From the NCBI RefSeq assembly GCF_004337985.1, contig NC_043741.1, positions 2,425,348 through 2,489,347 of the forward strand: DNA of 64,000 bases. Direction: 5' to 3'. The notes beneath the pieces were generated by a model. That model did not search any database, was not told the DNA's origin, and saw nothing but the letters and a program-made list of their open reading frames with translations. This document shows positions 10,701 through 21,345 of this stretch, piece by piece. Made by a program: the position numbers and the translations under genes. The stretch is from Pyricularia pennisetigena. Its lineage: Eukaryota > Ascomycota > Sordariomycetes > Magnaporthales > Pyriculariaceae. Numbering within the stretch: position 1 is the first letter of the stretch; each line of letters opens with the position of its first letter.

Positions 10701-13442
10701 ACTGTAGCATTCGAACAGGGGGTGGGTTTCCCTTTGATCTCGGCTACTGCATCTTTTCTGAGTAATCCAATCAAGGGGCGGGAAAACAAATGGGCGCGGC
10801 TGCGACTACATCGCACAAAGTCTAGAGTAAATACATGCGTGTTGGGAATAACTCGTTGTCAAAATCTGGTGCTGCAACGGTTCGAGCTTGCAGTTTGTTA
10901 AACTTTATCCCATTTGGGGGCTGATCTGACGGTTGGATAAATAGGGGCAAGGGGTAAAAAAAAAGTGTAATAAAATCAAATGAAATACGAATACAACTGT
11001 ACTGTATGCGGTACTTTTAAAAAAATAAATGAGATCCTAGGTGGAGCCGACAGGTAGCATATGCAAGATCTAATGAACGTCATGGACAAAGAGACACAAA
11101 TGGAATGCCAGAAAAAGGGAATTAATAAACAATATACAAAAAAGATCTCGACGAGGAATCCTTACCGTTGTGACGGGTGATAAGCACTCTTTTTTTTTTT
11201 TTTTTTCCGTTTGACACTCCACACAAGTGGTTCTTCATGACCTCAAGTTGCAATATGTTTGAAACAGCCATGGGCGACGCTTTCATCATCATTTTGGTTG
11301 TTTGCCCTCCTATGCGAACCCCACGTGCCCGGAAGAATGAGATCGTCGTTGGGGAGGGGCGTGCAAGATGAATAATATAATAAACTCGTAGGATTTGGAG
11401 ACTTTCGATACCGGAGAATATACCAACACGCCCACAGCAAACCGTAAAACGTTCTTGGCATTGTTCTGGAAAATTATCTTTCTCTCCTAAACCTGCCCTT
11501 CTTCATCCCTTCCCCGGCCCCGGGACCCTGGGGCTGCCTGTCCCTAAACTGATGGCCCTGCCGAAATTGCCCCGTCCCTGGCGAAGATCCTTTGGGACGG
11601 AGAGGGAAAGTATGCAATTGTGGTAGGTAGAGCAAAGTTATTACAGTGTAACCGCTCATCGCACCTCGGGCTTTAGTCCGAGGGATGGGGCAGTCGATCG
11701 ATCCTCGGCCTCCTGTTTCGTCAAGTCTTGCCGGGAGAATAAGGCTGGCTGTCTAGTCCCTGCCAAAAGTCTAACAGACCTTGCGCTCAATGTCAATGTC
11801 GATTCCTTCCGTCAGCCGGAATGCTACAGTGTTATCGTTCGTTTTTGACAATCGGCAGTACTCAAGGTTAAGAGTCTTGATGGCCAAGATACATACGGAC
11901 GGAGGCTTGAAAGTTCTGTATACAGTAGTAATAAGTGGGCGGCAGCATAATGCACGAGTGCCTCATAGAACTCTAGCCGAGGATGCGTTCATATCGTACG
12001 ACGGAAGGCAGCAAAAAAGGGCAGCAGGATGCACGCTCAAACCACTCCCGATTCCGTACTTCTCAGGCCCCGATTGCATCACCTTGAAATAGTCCCCGAA
12101 TGTTCTTGCCACTTGCTGTTCGGCCGCCGGGATTTTCCCACGGAAAATATGGGGCAGAAGTACCGGGGCCCACCTTGACACCACGTGTTTTCGTGTCTCC
12201 CATTCTGGTTGAATGAATCTTCTTCACCTGCACTTGAGGCGCAGCAGTGGCTCTGACACCATTTGATTTTTTTTTTCCTTCCCACGTTTGGCGATGTGGC
12301 GGTTGACGACAGCCTCAATCCTTGATGATCTGCTTCATCTGATAACCTTACATAGTGAGCTTCGTGTCACTAATCTAACGTAAACACTTAGTTGCTGCCT
12401 CCGGATCATAGCGGCACCGAGATCCTCACGGCTTTCAAATTTGGCTTGGTTGCCTTGTCATAGTTTCTTTCTATACACGTCTTAGACTTTGAGAAGAAAC
12501 AAAGCCAAGTTTTTCTGTCGAAACATTCATCCTGCACAAGACCCAATCCGTTGCAGACGCCCTACAGTCGCCAAGACGGTGACCGTGGCTGTGATTACGA
12601 CGACGAATAGCAATACTTGAATGATCACGAACCTTAATTCGTCGCAAGCTATCGCCAGTATCACTGGTTAATGCCCCAGCTGTGGAAGACATTATATTAT
12701 TACTCGGCGTTTGCATGAGAGACATTGAGGTGTAGACATACACCCAACTATCCCCCACGGTACCTGTGTATCAGCCAAGAATATCGCATCTGAACGCATA
12801 TTCGCCATCAACAGACCGGCCAGCGATTACCATAATATTCATCGATCCCAACATCCATTTATTGTTGTTGTTGGCATCACTTTTGGCCACAGGCAACTCT
12901 AATCTCGTCTTGGCTGTTTCAGAAGGTCAACATTGCCATTGAGAGCCGTCTTCCTCTTGATTCCAGAACAACTGCATATCATAGCTGCTTCTGACGGTGG
13001 TCTCATCCCGTGGGTCCGGTCCGACTGGGCTTCTCCAAGTGTTTCTTTGGCAATAGTCCACCATCCTTGCAGTTGAACGCCCTACCCTTCCCTCACGGGT
13101 TTCGGGTCGGTCGATCACCGCCATAGGCATTCCGACAAAAAAAGAACGTACGACCCCATCAGACGATCAGTTCTTTGTCTTACCCGGCGCCGTCCTTGGT
13201 CCATCCCGGCCCCAAGTTAGACCAGGTCCGGGCGATTTGGAAGCACGGGATCGGCGAGTTGCCAAAAAAGGCCTCCCCTGGGCTTGATCTCTGTGACACG
13301 ACCAAACGCAGAACGCCCCAGACAAGTGAGTGGAGAGAACCGCCTTGTCGAACCCGGCATCTCTTGCGCGGCTGTGTGAGGCTCGGTGTCAGCCTCGTCT
13401 TTACGACTTGACTACAGCTGCGACGACCTGCCTGGACGAACC
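7727..13442. other. gene-poor stretch, no supported gene
   Basis: I see no credible coding region in nearly 6 kb. Long T or A runs occur at 9253, 9534-9556, 10158 and 11188. TACTGTA/TACAGTA words lie at 10389, 10700, 11000 and 11921. A short imperfect direct repeat (TAGGCAGAC/TAGGCAGGC) lies near 8517. Composition is moderate rather than very AT-rich, which argues against heavily RIP-mutated transposon remains. Confidence 0.5.
9534..9556. repeat. poly(T) tract, 23 nt
   Basis: An uninterrupted run of 23 T residues in intergenic DNA, one of several homopolymers of 15 nt or more in this window. Confidence 0.9.
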
Positions 13443-14807
13443 ATGGCTCTGTTAAGGCTATACGTCTGGGGCCCAGCCTTTGGGCTCCCATCATTGGATG
13501 CCGAGTGCCTGGCCGCCATCGCATACTTTCAGCAGAACGTGAGACAAGGCGACTACGAGATTGTTGCCAGCAGTCCCTCGGCTGTGCCCACCAGTTAGTA
13601 CCTGTAACCTCCCATCCATTCATGCCATCTTGACCGACATTACCGCCGTCCTCTTCAAGCACTAACAACATGCGCAGACCACCTCCCTGCTCTTCACGAC
13701 ACCATCATAAACGAATGGGCAGCCACCTACCAGGGCATTCTGGACATGCTCACCGGCCACCCCAGCAGTACAACCCAAAATTTCTCTCCTGATCCCTCGA
13801 CCTCAGCCCGAATCGCCCATTTGACCGCACAAGCATCTCCACTCCTCGCCCTCTCGCTCTACGTCTCATCAGCCAACTACGCCGCCACGACCCGTCCCGC
13901 CCTGTCATCCGTGCTCCCCTTCCCCCTGGGCTGGACCGAAGCCCCCGCCCGGCGCCGCCTCATGACCCGGCGCGCCGACCACCTGGGCCTTTCGGACCTC
14001 GACACCGACACTGATCCGGACGACCAGCAGAACCTGAGCGTGGCCGACAGCACGCGCAAGTCCTTCATCCCGGCCCGCCTCCAGCCCCGCTCCACCAAGA
14101 CCATTTCGTCGGCCCTGACCCCGGAAGCCAAGGCCCGTTTCCGCCTCGACGCCGCCGCCGCCGCCGTTCTCGACGTAGTGGCCGCCGCGCCGCCCACAGC
14201 AGCATCCTCGCCCGCCTCTGCCTACGACTGCCTCGCATTTGGCTACCTGGCCCTGATGACGGTCCCGGATCTCCCGCGCCCGTTTCTCGAGGAGTTTGTC
14301 AACGCCCGCCACCCCGCCCTGAGCGACTTTGTAACCGACGCCCGCGTCGCCTGGTTCCCCTCATCGTCGTCGTCGTCGTCGTCGGCATCGCCGCCGCTCC
14401 CCTGGTCGTCGGACCGGACGCTGACGGCCGCGTCGCCGCTGTGCGTGGCCTCGCGCCTGGCCGCCGGCTGCGTCGCGGCGCTGCCGGGCGGCATTGGCAC
14501 GGCGTGGTCGGCCTGGGCGCACGGGCGGCGGAGCGCGCGGCTGCAGGGCCGCACGGCGGGTCGGGGCGGCAACATGGAGCACGGCGAGGTCGCGTGGACG
14601 TTGGGCTTGGGCGTGCTGTCGGCGTCGGTCGTCGCGGCCGCCGTGATGCTGCTACAGGACGTCGTGACCGCGCACAGGTTCGGCGCTCCGCTGCAGGTGT
14701 TTGAGAGGGTGCGGAGGGTTGGGGGCCTGTGGGCCGTGGGTTCTGCGGGTGCTGCTGTCCTGGGCGGCGCCGGAAGGCAGTTGGGCGCTGGGCAGTTTGC
14801 GAGGTAG
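13443..14807 (+). CDS. SAM37: Sam37/metaxin-like mitochondrial sorting component
   Basis: Subunit of the SAM (sorting and assembly machinery) complex of the mitochondrial outer membrane, which inserts beta-barrel proteins. Exon 1 is 13443-13593, the intron is 13594-13677 (GTTAGT donor, GCGCAG acceptor), and exon 2 runs to 14807, giving 426 aa. The N-terminus carries the metaxin signature LYVWGPAFGLPSLDAEC, in which the thioredoxin-like domain begins. The middle is Ala/Pro-rich, with a poly-Ser run encoded by a TCG repeat at 14362-14385. A hydrophobic segment around residues 356-378 (LGLGVLSASVVAAAVMLLQ) fits the C-terminal membrane anchor seen in fungal members. Its 3' end converges with PIG-U, 218 nt away. 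The family call rests on the N-terminal motif and architecture; the rest is poorly conserved, as is usual for Sam37. Confidence 0.8.
14362..14385. repeat. TCG trinucleotide repeat in coding sequence
   Basis: Imperfect TCG/CGT repeats within the Sam37 exon encode a run of Ser residues in the variable middle region. The length may be polymorphic. Confidence 0.8.
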
Positions 14808-15025
14808 AGAGCTCTCGGGTCCCTGGGCACGAATTTTTGTTTGTAGATCAAATCATGTTTGGGAAGAAAAACACTCTAAAACACGCATTGCGTGCAAATT
14901 TTAAAAGGGGGAGAGACATTCAAGCAAGAAGCAAGGCATATTTGATCTTGTACTTTAGATGGTTTAGTGTAATATCTGTACAATTCATCTTCTCTCAAAA
15001 ACATCGCATTTGCTGCTCAAGTGTT

Positions 15026-16560
15026 TTAGATCTGTCTAACTTCCTTGCCGACCATTTCGGGCCTATCTACCTCCCACTCGTCTCTCAGCAGCGCAAATGT
15101 AAAGTCGCTGACCAGCAGGCTCTGCACTAGACTCCACACCAGCGTAATGGCGTAGAAGAAGTTGGCATTGCCGCTACCGGCGTAGATCCACAGGTGCCAG
15201 AAGGCAGGACCTAGAAAGACTGCGTAAACGATGACGGCAGCAATCACGAACGGGTAGCGCATCAGGGGAAAGATGTGGCGGAAGAGGGGCATCAGGCCCA
15301 GAAACAATGCCGTGTCGGCGATGGACGGGTAGGGCTTGAATATGGCGAACAAGCCGAGGAGGATCGAGAGGACGGCGAGGGGCTGGCTGCGGATGCGGAT
15401 GGTGAGCCCGCCAACGTAGGAAGCCAGATGCAGCCAGAAGACTGCGAGGAAGAAGGAGCGGAACGGGTCGAACATCTCGATGAAGAAGTACCACCACAAC
15501 CCCGCGTTGGGCGTCAGGTCCGCGAGCGTGAGCTGGATGCCGTACGTCGAGGCGAGAAACTCCCAGGAGAAGTTTGTGATGACGAGCGAGAGGGCGGCAA
15601 GGGCCGTGAGGACCGCCATGACGACTCCTGTGCCTACAATGGCGAATGTGGTCGGCGAAGCCGAGAGATGGGCACGCGCGGGGGCGGCCGGCTGGCGGTC
15701 GTAGGCCAGGACGAGGAGCGGCGGGAGGAGGAGCAGCGGGGACATGGAGAGGTATGAGGCGAATGCGATAGAGACCAAGGCGCCGAGGGTGCGGCCTTGG
15801 ATAGCCTTTGCGATGGCGTGGAGGATGGCGCACGAAGTGAAAACGGCGGTCGAGCGGCCGATGCATGTTGCTATTGTGAAGGGGCTGAAAAGGTATCTGA
15901 GGAATGGGTGAGGTTAGTATCTTTTGTGTGTGTGTGTGTGTGTGTGTATGTTGTTGCCTAGTGTAAACTGCCTTCCAAGACATGGTCAAGCGCAGAGATG
16001 GGTTGGCTCACATGGCGGCCACAATGGCTCCGCTCCACCTCCTCTGGCGTCGAGGGGACTGGAAATTGGCAGAGGATCCGGCCTCGCCCGACTCAGCAAT
16101 TTGGAAGAGAGCATCGGCGCAGAAGAGATCGACGGCAATGTACAACAGCGCTGTGAATATTGGGTATGTCGCCGCATCAGGTAGGAGCGAGAATAGTGGA
16201 AGGAGGAGGGGCGCTTGGTGGTATACGCCGCCGTCATAGGGGGAGACGTTGTGGTTGTATAGGAAGAGTCCTTCTTGCACTGTTGACGCGGAAAGGAAGG
16301 AGAGAAAGAGAGTGTGTGTCAGTAATTAATAATATGGCTGGAAAATTGCTCATCGATGTTTTTTGAGGGGGCGTATAGACATGATACATACACCTCTTGA
16401 AGCTCGTCACGGGCGTAGAGATCTCGACGCGGCCGGTCAGCAGGTCGGGCAGGCCGGGAAAGAGAGTGAAGAGGGCCAGGCGAAGCGCGGCGCCCGCAAT
16501 GTAGATGCCTAAAGGCCTACCGCTCGGCCTGCTGGTCGTCCTGACGATGCCTGCGTTCAT
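15026..16560 (-). CDS. GAB1: GPI transamidase subunit PIG-U (Cdc91/Gab1)
   Basis: Polytopic ER membrane subunit of the GPI transamidase, which attaches GPI anchors to secretory proteins. There are three exons on the minus strand: 16560-16392, 16279-16012 and 15896-15026. Donors are GTATGT and GTGAGC; the second intron has a perfect ACTAAC branch site and CTCAG acceptor. Joined, they encode 435 aa, the same length I recall for human PIG-U. Family sequences include SFKRLQEGLFLY, VSPYDGGVYHQAP, YLFSPFTIATC and the later SLVITNFSWEF and WYFFIEMFDPFRSFF. About eight or more hydrophobic segments are visible. The second intron contains a (GT)n microsatellite (15925-15948 on the plus strand). The gene converges on Sam37. 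Confidence 0.92.
15925..15948. repeat. (GT)n microsatellite
   Basis: A dinucleotide GT run inside the second PIG-U intron, near its acceptor end but outside the branch site. Confidence 0.9.
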
Positions 16561-17667
16561 TGCATCGTTTGATTTGCTTGACTTCCTCCTGGTCTGTTAT
16601 ACCTGGAATATGCGTGGTCGTTGCTAATTGACGACCGCAGAGTCGCATTCGCGAATCCAGGGACTGGCTTCAGTGGCTTCAGTGCGATCCTTGAATAGTG
16701 GGGACAAAGAGCTGCTTGACAGAGATAGTGGGGCTCTTCCAACAAGGGCTGTGATGAACTGTCTGCACACGGTGCGAACTCGTGATGACACATGCATCCA
16801 TTCTCCCTTATTGAAGTGCTGCACTTTGTGGTATTGATCAAGTCAGATGCAATGCTATCATCAATTCGCTACAATGCTAAGCTAAAATAGGCAAGGCAGG
16901 CCTTCAAGGTTGGTATGTATTTCTAAGAGGGGAAAAAAAGAAAAAAAAAATCTTGCCCTTGATCGGATTATCCAGGCTGCACCAACAGTTCCTCCTCTTC
17001 TCATGATGGATTCATCTTTGATACAAATACATGCCCTGTAAACTCCAGAGAATACACGGCCAAAGGGTAAATGGCCGTCAATCGGCTTTCAACGCTCTGC
17101 ACATCAAGATTACATGCTCAGCATAGCTGAGTTTGTTAGACACAACCACAAAAGCCCGCCACTGCCCTTCATGCCAATTCCCGTCTCAACACATCGAGCG
17201 GCTGCATGTGTTGGTCTCAAGTCAGTCAACATTGGGCACCATCGCTGTGCTGATGCGTACATGTCTTGGCGCTTTTGTATGCTAGTCTTCCAAGGGAATA
17301 TGCCATCGATCACCTACCAAAATACAGTTAGAGGACCTGGCACAACTCTCATCCACTCGGACCAAGTTGATTCAAACTGAGTTTGGGTTTCGCTGAGAAA
17401 CCGAACTAGTCTTTTCGCAAATTCCACTGGAACGGAAGGATCACGGGCAGCTTCTTGTCAATCCCCCGGCGCGTTGCAAACAGCCTGATGAATATTACTG
17501 GTGTGGATCGATCCTCGCAGCCAAGGGCAAGAGACTGTTGTTTGGCAAGGAACGCAAAACACACTCAGGAAGCAGAAAGATCGCATCGCTGGGGGAACCA
17601 TATGCCGGATCCTAACGCCCGCCGAAACAGAAAAAAAAAAAAAAAAAAAAAAAAGGCGCACGCACTG
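16561..17667. other. intergenic, PIG-U promoter to hydrolase 3' end
   Basis: No supported gene. It includes the PIG-U upstream region and, at 17631-17654, a 24-nt poly(A) tract lying 13 nt beyond the stop codon of the minus-strand hydrolase gene, where it reads as poly(T) in the transcript direction. Confidence 0.6.
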
Positions 17668-18750
17668 CTACCTTACGACCTCACCCTTCATCTTGACAGG
17701 CTCGGTAATATCGAAAGCCCCCACCCTGTGCAAAAACCCCGACCAGGCCCTGATAACCCCATCGGTGTCGCGATCCGTGGAGAAGTTGCCTCCGCCGATG
17801 ATGTGAGCCTCGACGCCCTTGGCGGCCCGCACGTTGTCGAAGAAGGGCCACAGCACATCGTCGGTCGCGCACAATGCCAGGACTGGGCAGTCGACCTGGC
17901 GAAAGAGAGCCTCCTGGTCCAGCTCCCAGACCGCAGTCGAAACCAGCCTATGCCCCTTCCAGGCCCGGATGTGGTCGAGAGTCTCGCGATGGTGCAGCTC
18001 CAGGTCCTTGGCCGATGGGCTCGGTGGCAGTGGCGGCGGGCCCAGTACGCCCATTTCACGTAGGTAGTCCCAGGTTTTGACGAGGTGCGAGCCGTCGGGC
18101 GTGGGCTGGTTCAATGGGTCGATCAAGCGCTCCTTCATCATGGAGCGCTGCGCCGCCGACATAATGCTCGGACCGACAAGCGTGAGGGACTTGATCATAA
18201 GACCACTCGGCGGCGGTCGGTACACGACGGAAAAGTGCGAGTCGGACAGTGGCGATTGCGACGCGAGCTGGATAGCAAGGGCGGCGCCGGCGTGGTGGCC
18301 CAGGATGTGGATGGGGCGTGGGGTCATGGCCGAAAAGGAGACGCCGCTGAGGATGGCGCGTAGGGCGCTGGCGAGAACGTTGACGTACCACGCGGTGCCG
18401 TCGCGCGCGATTATGGAGTTGTCATCTTCGGATGGATCGAAAGAGGCGCCGAACCCCGGCATGTCGGGGGCCAGGCTGGTGAAGCCCTCGGTGGCGTAGT
18501 GGATCATGAGCTCCTCGAATGAGGCCGACGAGGCTGCCACCCTATGCAGGAATACCAATACGTCGTGTCGCTCCGCCATGCCATACGGCGGCCTGCCAGC
18601 CCGGTAGTGAACCTGCCCGGACGGCGTGTCTACGTATGCCTTGCGCACGTAACCCTTGCTAGGGTTTGGGAACCCCGTCAGGAGACTTGTTGAAGCCATC
18701 ATCTGTGTCGTCCCCGTCTCAGCCGTTGTGTGAAGGCCATTGCAGCTCAT
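17668..18750 (-). CDS. alpha/beta-hydrolase-fold protein lacking catalytic Ser/His
   Basis: A single-exon gene of 360 aa, started at the first ATG (18750); the Met pair a few residues on (MMASTS) is an alternative. The fold is recognisable: a LVFLH beta strand with oxyanion loop near residue 80, DMPGFGASF, a nucleophile-elbow region LGHHAGAALAIQLA, the acid loop CATDD and a C-terminal GGGNFSTDRD. In active members the elbow is G-x-S-x-G and the last loop carries His. Here residue 153 at the Ser position is His, and residue 322 at the His position is Asn. Hydrolysis by the usual triad is therefore unlikely. Similar GHHxGA proteins occur among fungal and bacterial members as I recall them, so this may be a stable non-canonical subfamily rather than a decaying gene; the frame is intact and GC3-rich. 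The substrate is unknown. Confidence 0.75.
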   Translation of the reverse strand: MSCNGLHTTAETGTTQMMASTSLLTGFPNPSKGYVRKAYVDTPSGQVHYRAGRPPYGMAERHDVLVFLHRVAASSASFEELMIHYATEGFTSLAPDMPGFGASFDPSEDDNSIIARDGTAWYVNVLASALRAILSGVSFSAMTPRPIHILGHHAGAALAIQLASQSPLSDSHFSVVYRPPPSGLMIKSLTLVGPSIMSAAQRSMMKERLIDPLNQPTPDGSHLVKTWDYLREMGVLGPPPLPPSPSAKDLELHHRETLDHIRAWKGHRLVSTAVWELDQEALFRQVDCPVLALCATDDVLWPFFDNVRAAKGVEAHIIGGGNFSTDRDTDGVIRAWSGFLHRVGAFDITEPVKMKGEVVR

Positions 18751-19959
18751 TCTGAACGACAGATGGAGTGCAAGGCCGAGCAACTAGGTATTTTAGTCCT
18801 GGATAGAACGACCAGGTTGGGAGGGGGGCCCGAAAGTTCGCAGTTTCTGAACTGAATCTTTTAGGCTTGAAAGATGGGATGGGGCAATGATGGGATCTCT
18901 TGGGGAGAGGGAGAGAGAGAGAGAGAGAGAGCGGAGAATACGTTTGCAAATCATCTATGTCATACCGGGATATACGTCGCTTGCCTTTACCAATGGCTAC
19001 ACTGAAAGCAGTGTCCAGTTTAATAAATAATGACCTACCACCATACTACAAAGTTGGTGCTCTTCATGAGCTGGCGTGTCCTGGGCCCGTGATACAAACA
19101 GGCCGGCTGGTGGGCGAAACTCGTTGTATTTTGGCCAGTAAGGAATGGGGCGTATGTTCGATGACTTCTATTGTGTTCCAGGGACGGCTGGGTCGCCAGT
19201 CTTCCCCCTGTCGTCCCAAACACCTCAGCCTATCCCGTGACAGGCGCACGACATTGGTGGGGTTCCTGCAGGGTACAACATGATACGAAATGGTCAATTC
19301 GTGTTTTCCAAATAAAAAGTAAAGCTTGCTGGGTGACGGATAATGCTCCAAGTGCTGCGTAGGAAGGCTACTATTTCGGCCAGAAATCAGTAGAGTTAGT
19401 TGCAAGGTAACTGATGTCTTTGGAGCAAGTGGCCATGGAATTGTATCGAAAATTCGCCTGGCAAGAATTGTTGACGTTTTCTCGGTGTGACTGCTGATGG
19501 ACAAACATGGTCAGGAAAACGAAGACCGAGTTCAGATTATTGTCAATAACTAAGGAAAGGGATTTGCTTTTTTTTTTTGCCTGGTGCTGAAAAAAATCTA
19601 CAAGTATAATGGTTAAGATTATGAGCAATCCAACTTCCAGTTACTTCGAACGCATTTCAAGTTGCATACTTATGGGACGATTAAATATAAACCGGCAGGG
19701 ATACAATGATCGCTATAATTGCGATCGATCTTGAAATTCACCATGACGCAGCCTTGATCACGTTTACCAAGCTAGGTAGGATGGCAAACCATGTGACTGG
19801 ATGGTATACGCGCCGCATTTGCAGTTGAAGGGTAGAAGGCAGATGGCCGGGGCCAACCCTACAAGAAAAAGAAAAGACATAAAATAAAATAAAGAACAAC
19901 CAATGATCCAAAGTACCAAGTACACCCAACTTCGGAGTCAATGCAGAAAACAAAGTATG
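18751..19959. other. intergenic region
   Basis: No convincing gene. A (GA)n microsatellite lies at 18904-18932, in the presumed upstream region of the hydrolase gene, and a T run lies near 19568. Confidence 0.55.
18904..18932. repeat. (GA)n microsatellite
   Basis: A near-perfect GA dinucleotide run about 150 nt upstream of the hydrolase start; on the transcribed strand it reads as CT repeats, common in fungal promoters and leaders. Confidence 0.85.
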
Positions 19960-20394
19960 TCATGCAATTGTCATGATGCACTCCGGCTTCGGCGATAAAT
20001 CATCCTCTGGCGATGGGAACCATTGGTAAACGCGGTCTGGTGGGCATGGATTTCTCGAGAAAAGGGAAAAAACCGATAGCTGCGAGACCGGGACGGCCGG
20101 GGTTTCGGAAATTTCTAGGGTGCTTTTGCTTATCAGATCCTTCGCCACTAACAAACCGCCTGCTGTCATGGCTGCGTTTTTGTTAGCACACCCAAATGTC
20201 ACAGACCCATCAAAGCTGCTGCGGGGTCTGCCTGCGGACCAATCGGCGTTTGGCAGGGGAATGACATAGTGCATTGTGCCTGTTTGCCCCATTTCGACTG
20301 TCAAAAAGTTCTGGGACTCTTTTCTCAGAACGTCAAGGCCGCCTTCAGAACAGACACTCGTTCCAAACCTTCCACATCCCAATCGACCAAACAT
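19960..20394 (-). CDS. possible small protein, 144 aa (weak)
   Basis: An ATG-started frame of 144 codons, divergent from ISU1 with about 235 nt between the starts. The peptide is not low complexity (for example MHYVIPLPNADWSAGRP and VYQWFPSPEDD), but no family is recognised and codon bias is weak. It would share its promoter region, with the poly(A) tract at 20483-20516, with ISU1. It may be chance. Confidence 0.2.
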   Translation of the reverse strand: MFGRLGCGRFGTSVCSEGGLDVLRKESQNFLTVEMGQTGTMHYVIPLPNADWSAGRPRSSFDGSVTFGCANKNAAMTAGGLLVAKDLISKSTLEISETPAVPVSQLSVFSLFSRNPCPPDRVYQWFPSPEDDLSPKPECIMTIA

Positions 20395-20478
20395 CTACAA
20401 CATCCTACACGATCAAGTCATCTTCGCCACTCGACTATACCGATACTCAAGAATACCCGGATAAGATAATTCGCTACG

Positions 20479-20482
<4 letters not shown>

Positions 20483-20516
<34 letters not shown>
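20483..20516. repeat. poly(A) tract, 34 nt, in ISU1 promoter
   Basis: 34 consecutive A residues 113 nt upstream of the ISU1 start. Long dA:dT tracts disfavour nucleosomes and are common in constitutive fungal promoters; that role is inferred here. Confidence 0.85.
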
Positions 20517-20517
<1 letters not shown>

Positions 20518-20629
20518 AATCTGGTCACGGACCTTTGGGATTAAATTCGAGCCGGCTGTCATTTCCGAGCCGAGCCTAAATAATACCGGACATCCCGAAT
20601 CACACTCACACACACACATACCAGCCACG

Positions 20630-21345
20630 ATGCAGTCATTACGCAACGCCCTCCGCGTCTCCGCCAGGACGACCCTGCAGCGCGGCGCACCCACGTTATC
20701 TCGACGCGCTCCCATGGCAGCCGTGACGCCGGTTCAGACGCGATCCTACCATGAGAAAGATATGTCTCCTCAAAAACTGCAGCAACACATATTCGCCGCC
20801 ACAAGCATAATGACTGGACGCTCAGCTAACAATGCAGGGCCTTTCCCCTCAGATACTGATCGACCACTACACGAGGCCCCGGAATCCCGGGTCCATGGAC
20901 CGCAAGGACCCCATGGTCGGCACGGGACTCGTCGGTGCGCCGGCTTGCGGCGACGTGATGAAGCTGCAGATTAAGGTCGACAACGGGACCATCACGGACG
21001 CCAAGTTCAAGACCTTTGGCTGCGGCTCCGCCATTGCGAGCTCCAGTTACCTCACGGAGCTGGTCAAGGGTATGCGGATAGAGGATGCGGCCAAGATTCG
21101 GAACACCGATATCGCCAACAACCTGCACCTGCCGCCGGTCAAGCGTAAGTATCGAGGGAATTTGCGATTGCAAGCTGGGATTGCCAAATTGAGAGGGACT
21201 ACAGTGCTGACGTTGGGGTTATATAGTTCACTGCTCCATGCTTGCGGAGGACGCCATCCGCGCCGCTATCGCCGATTATCACACCAAGAACCCGCCCACG
21301 AACCTGGGCAAGTCTGAGGTCAAGACTCTCGAGATGGAGAAGTAA
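20630..21345 (+). CDS. ISU1: mitochondrial Fe-S cluster assembly scaffold ISU1
   Basis: Scaffold on which the mitochondrial ISC machinery builds [2Fe-2S] clusters. Exons are 20630-20758, 20853-21144 and 21227-21345, giving about 179 aa. Residues 1-40 are an Arg/Ser/Ala-rich presequence (MQSLRNALRVSARTTLQ...TRSYHEK). The core has the three ligand cysteines in GAPACGD, FGCGSA and KLHCSML, and the LPPVK motif used for binding the dedicated Hsp70. Intron 2 has a GTAAGT donor and TATATAG acceptor. Intron 1 is odd. The family joint lies at HEK, where the donor should be, but the sequence reads GATATGT rather than GTATGT. No GT donor nearby restores frame to the ATACTGATC acceptor, while GCTAAC (20825-20830) is a perfect branch site. 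A one-base insertion error or a rare GA-AG intron would explain this. An in-frame ATG at 20832 could start a form without the presequence. Confidence 0.88.

Noticed and set aside
1..13442. Transposon or RIP-mutated repeat island
   Set aside because: No transposase or reverse transcriptase motif, no terminal repeats and no strong AT bias were seen by eye.
14243..14851. 202-codon minus-strand ORF over Sam37
   Set aside because: Shadow frame of a GC-rich exon; Pro/Ala/Arg-rich peptide with no motif.
20836..20852. Acceptor ATGCAG (20831-20836) for ISU1 intron 1
   Set aside because: It is only about 7 nt from the GCTAAC branch site, too close; CTCAG at 20852 is about 23 nt away and fits.
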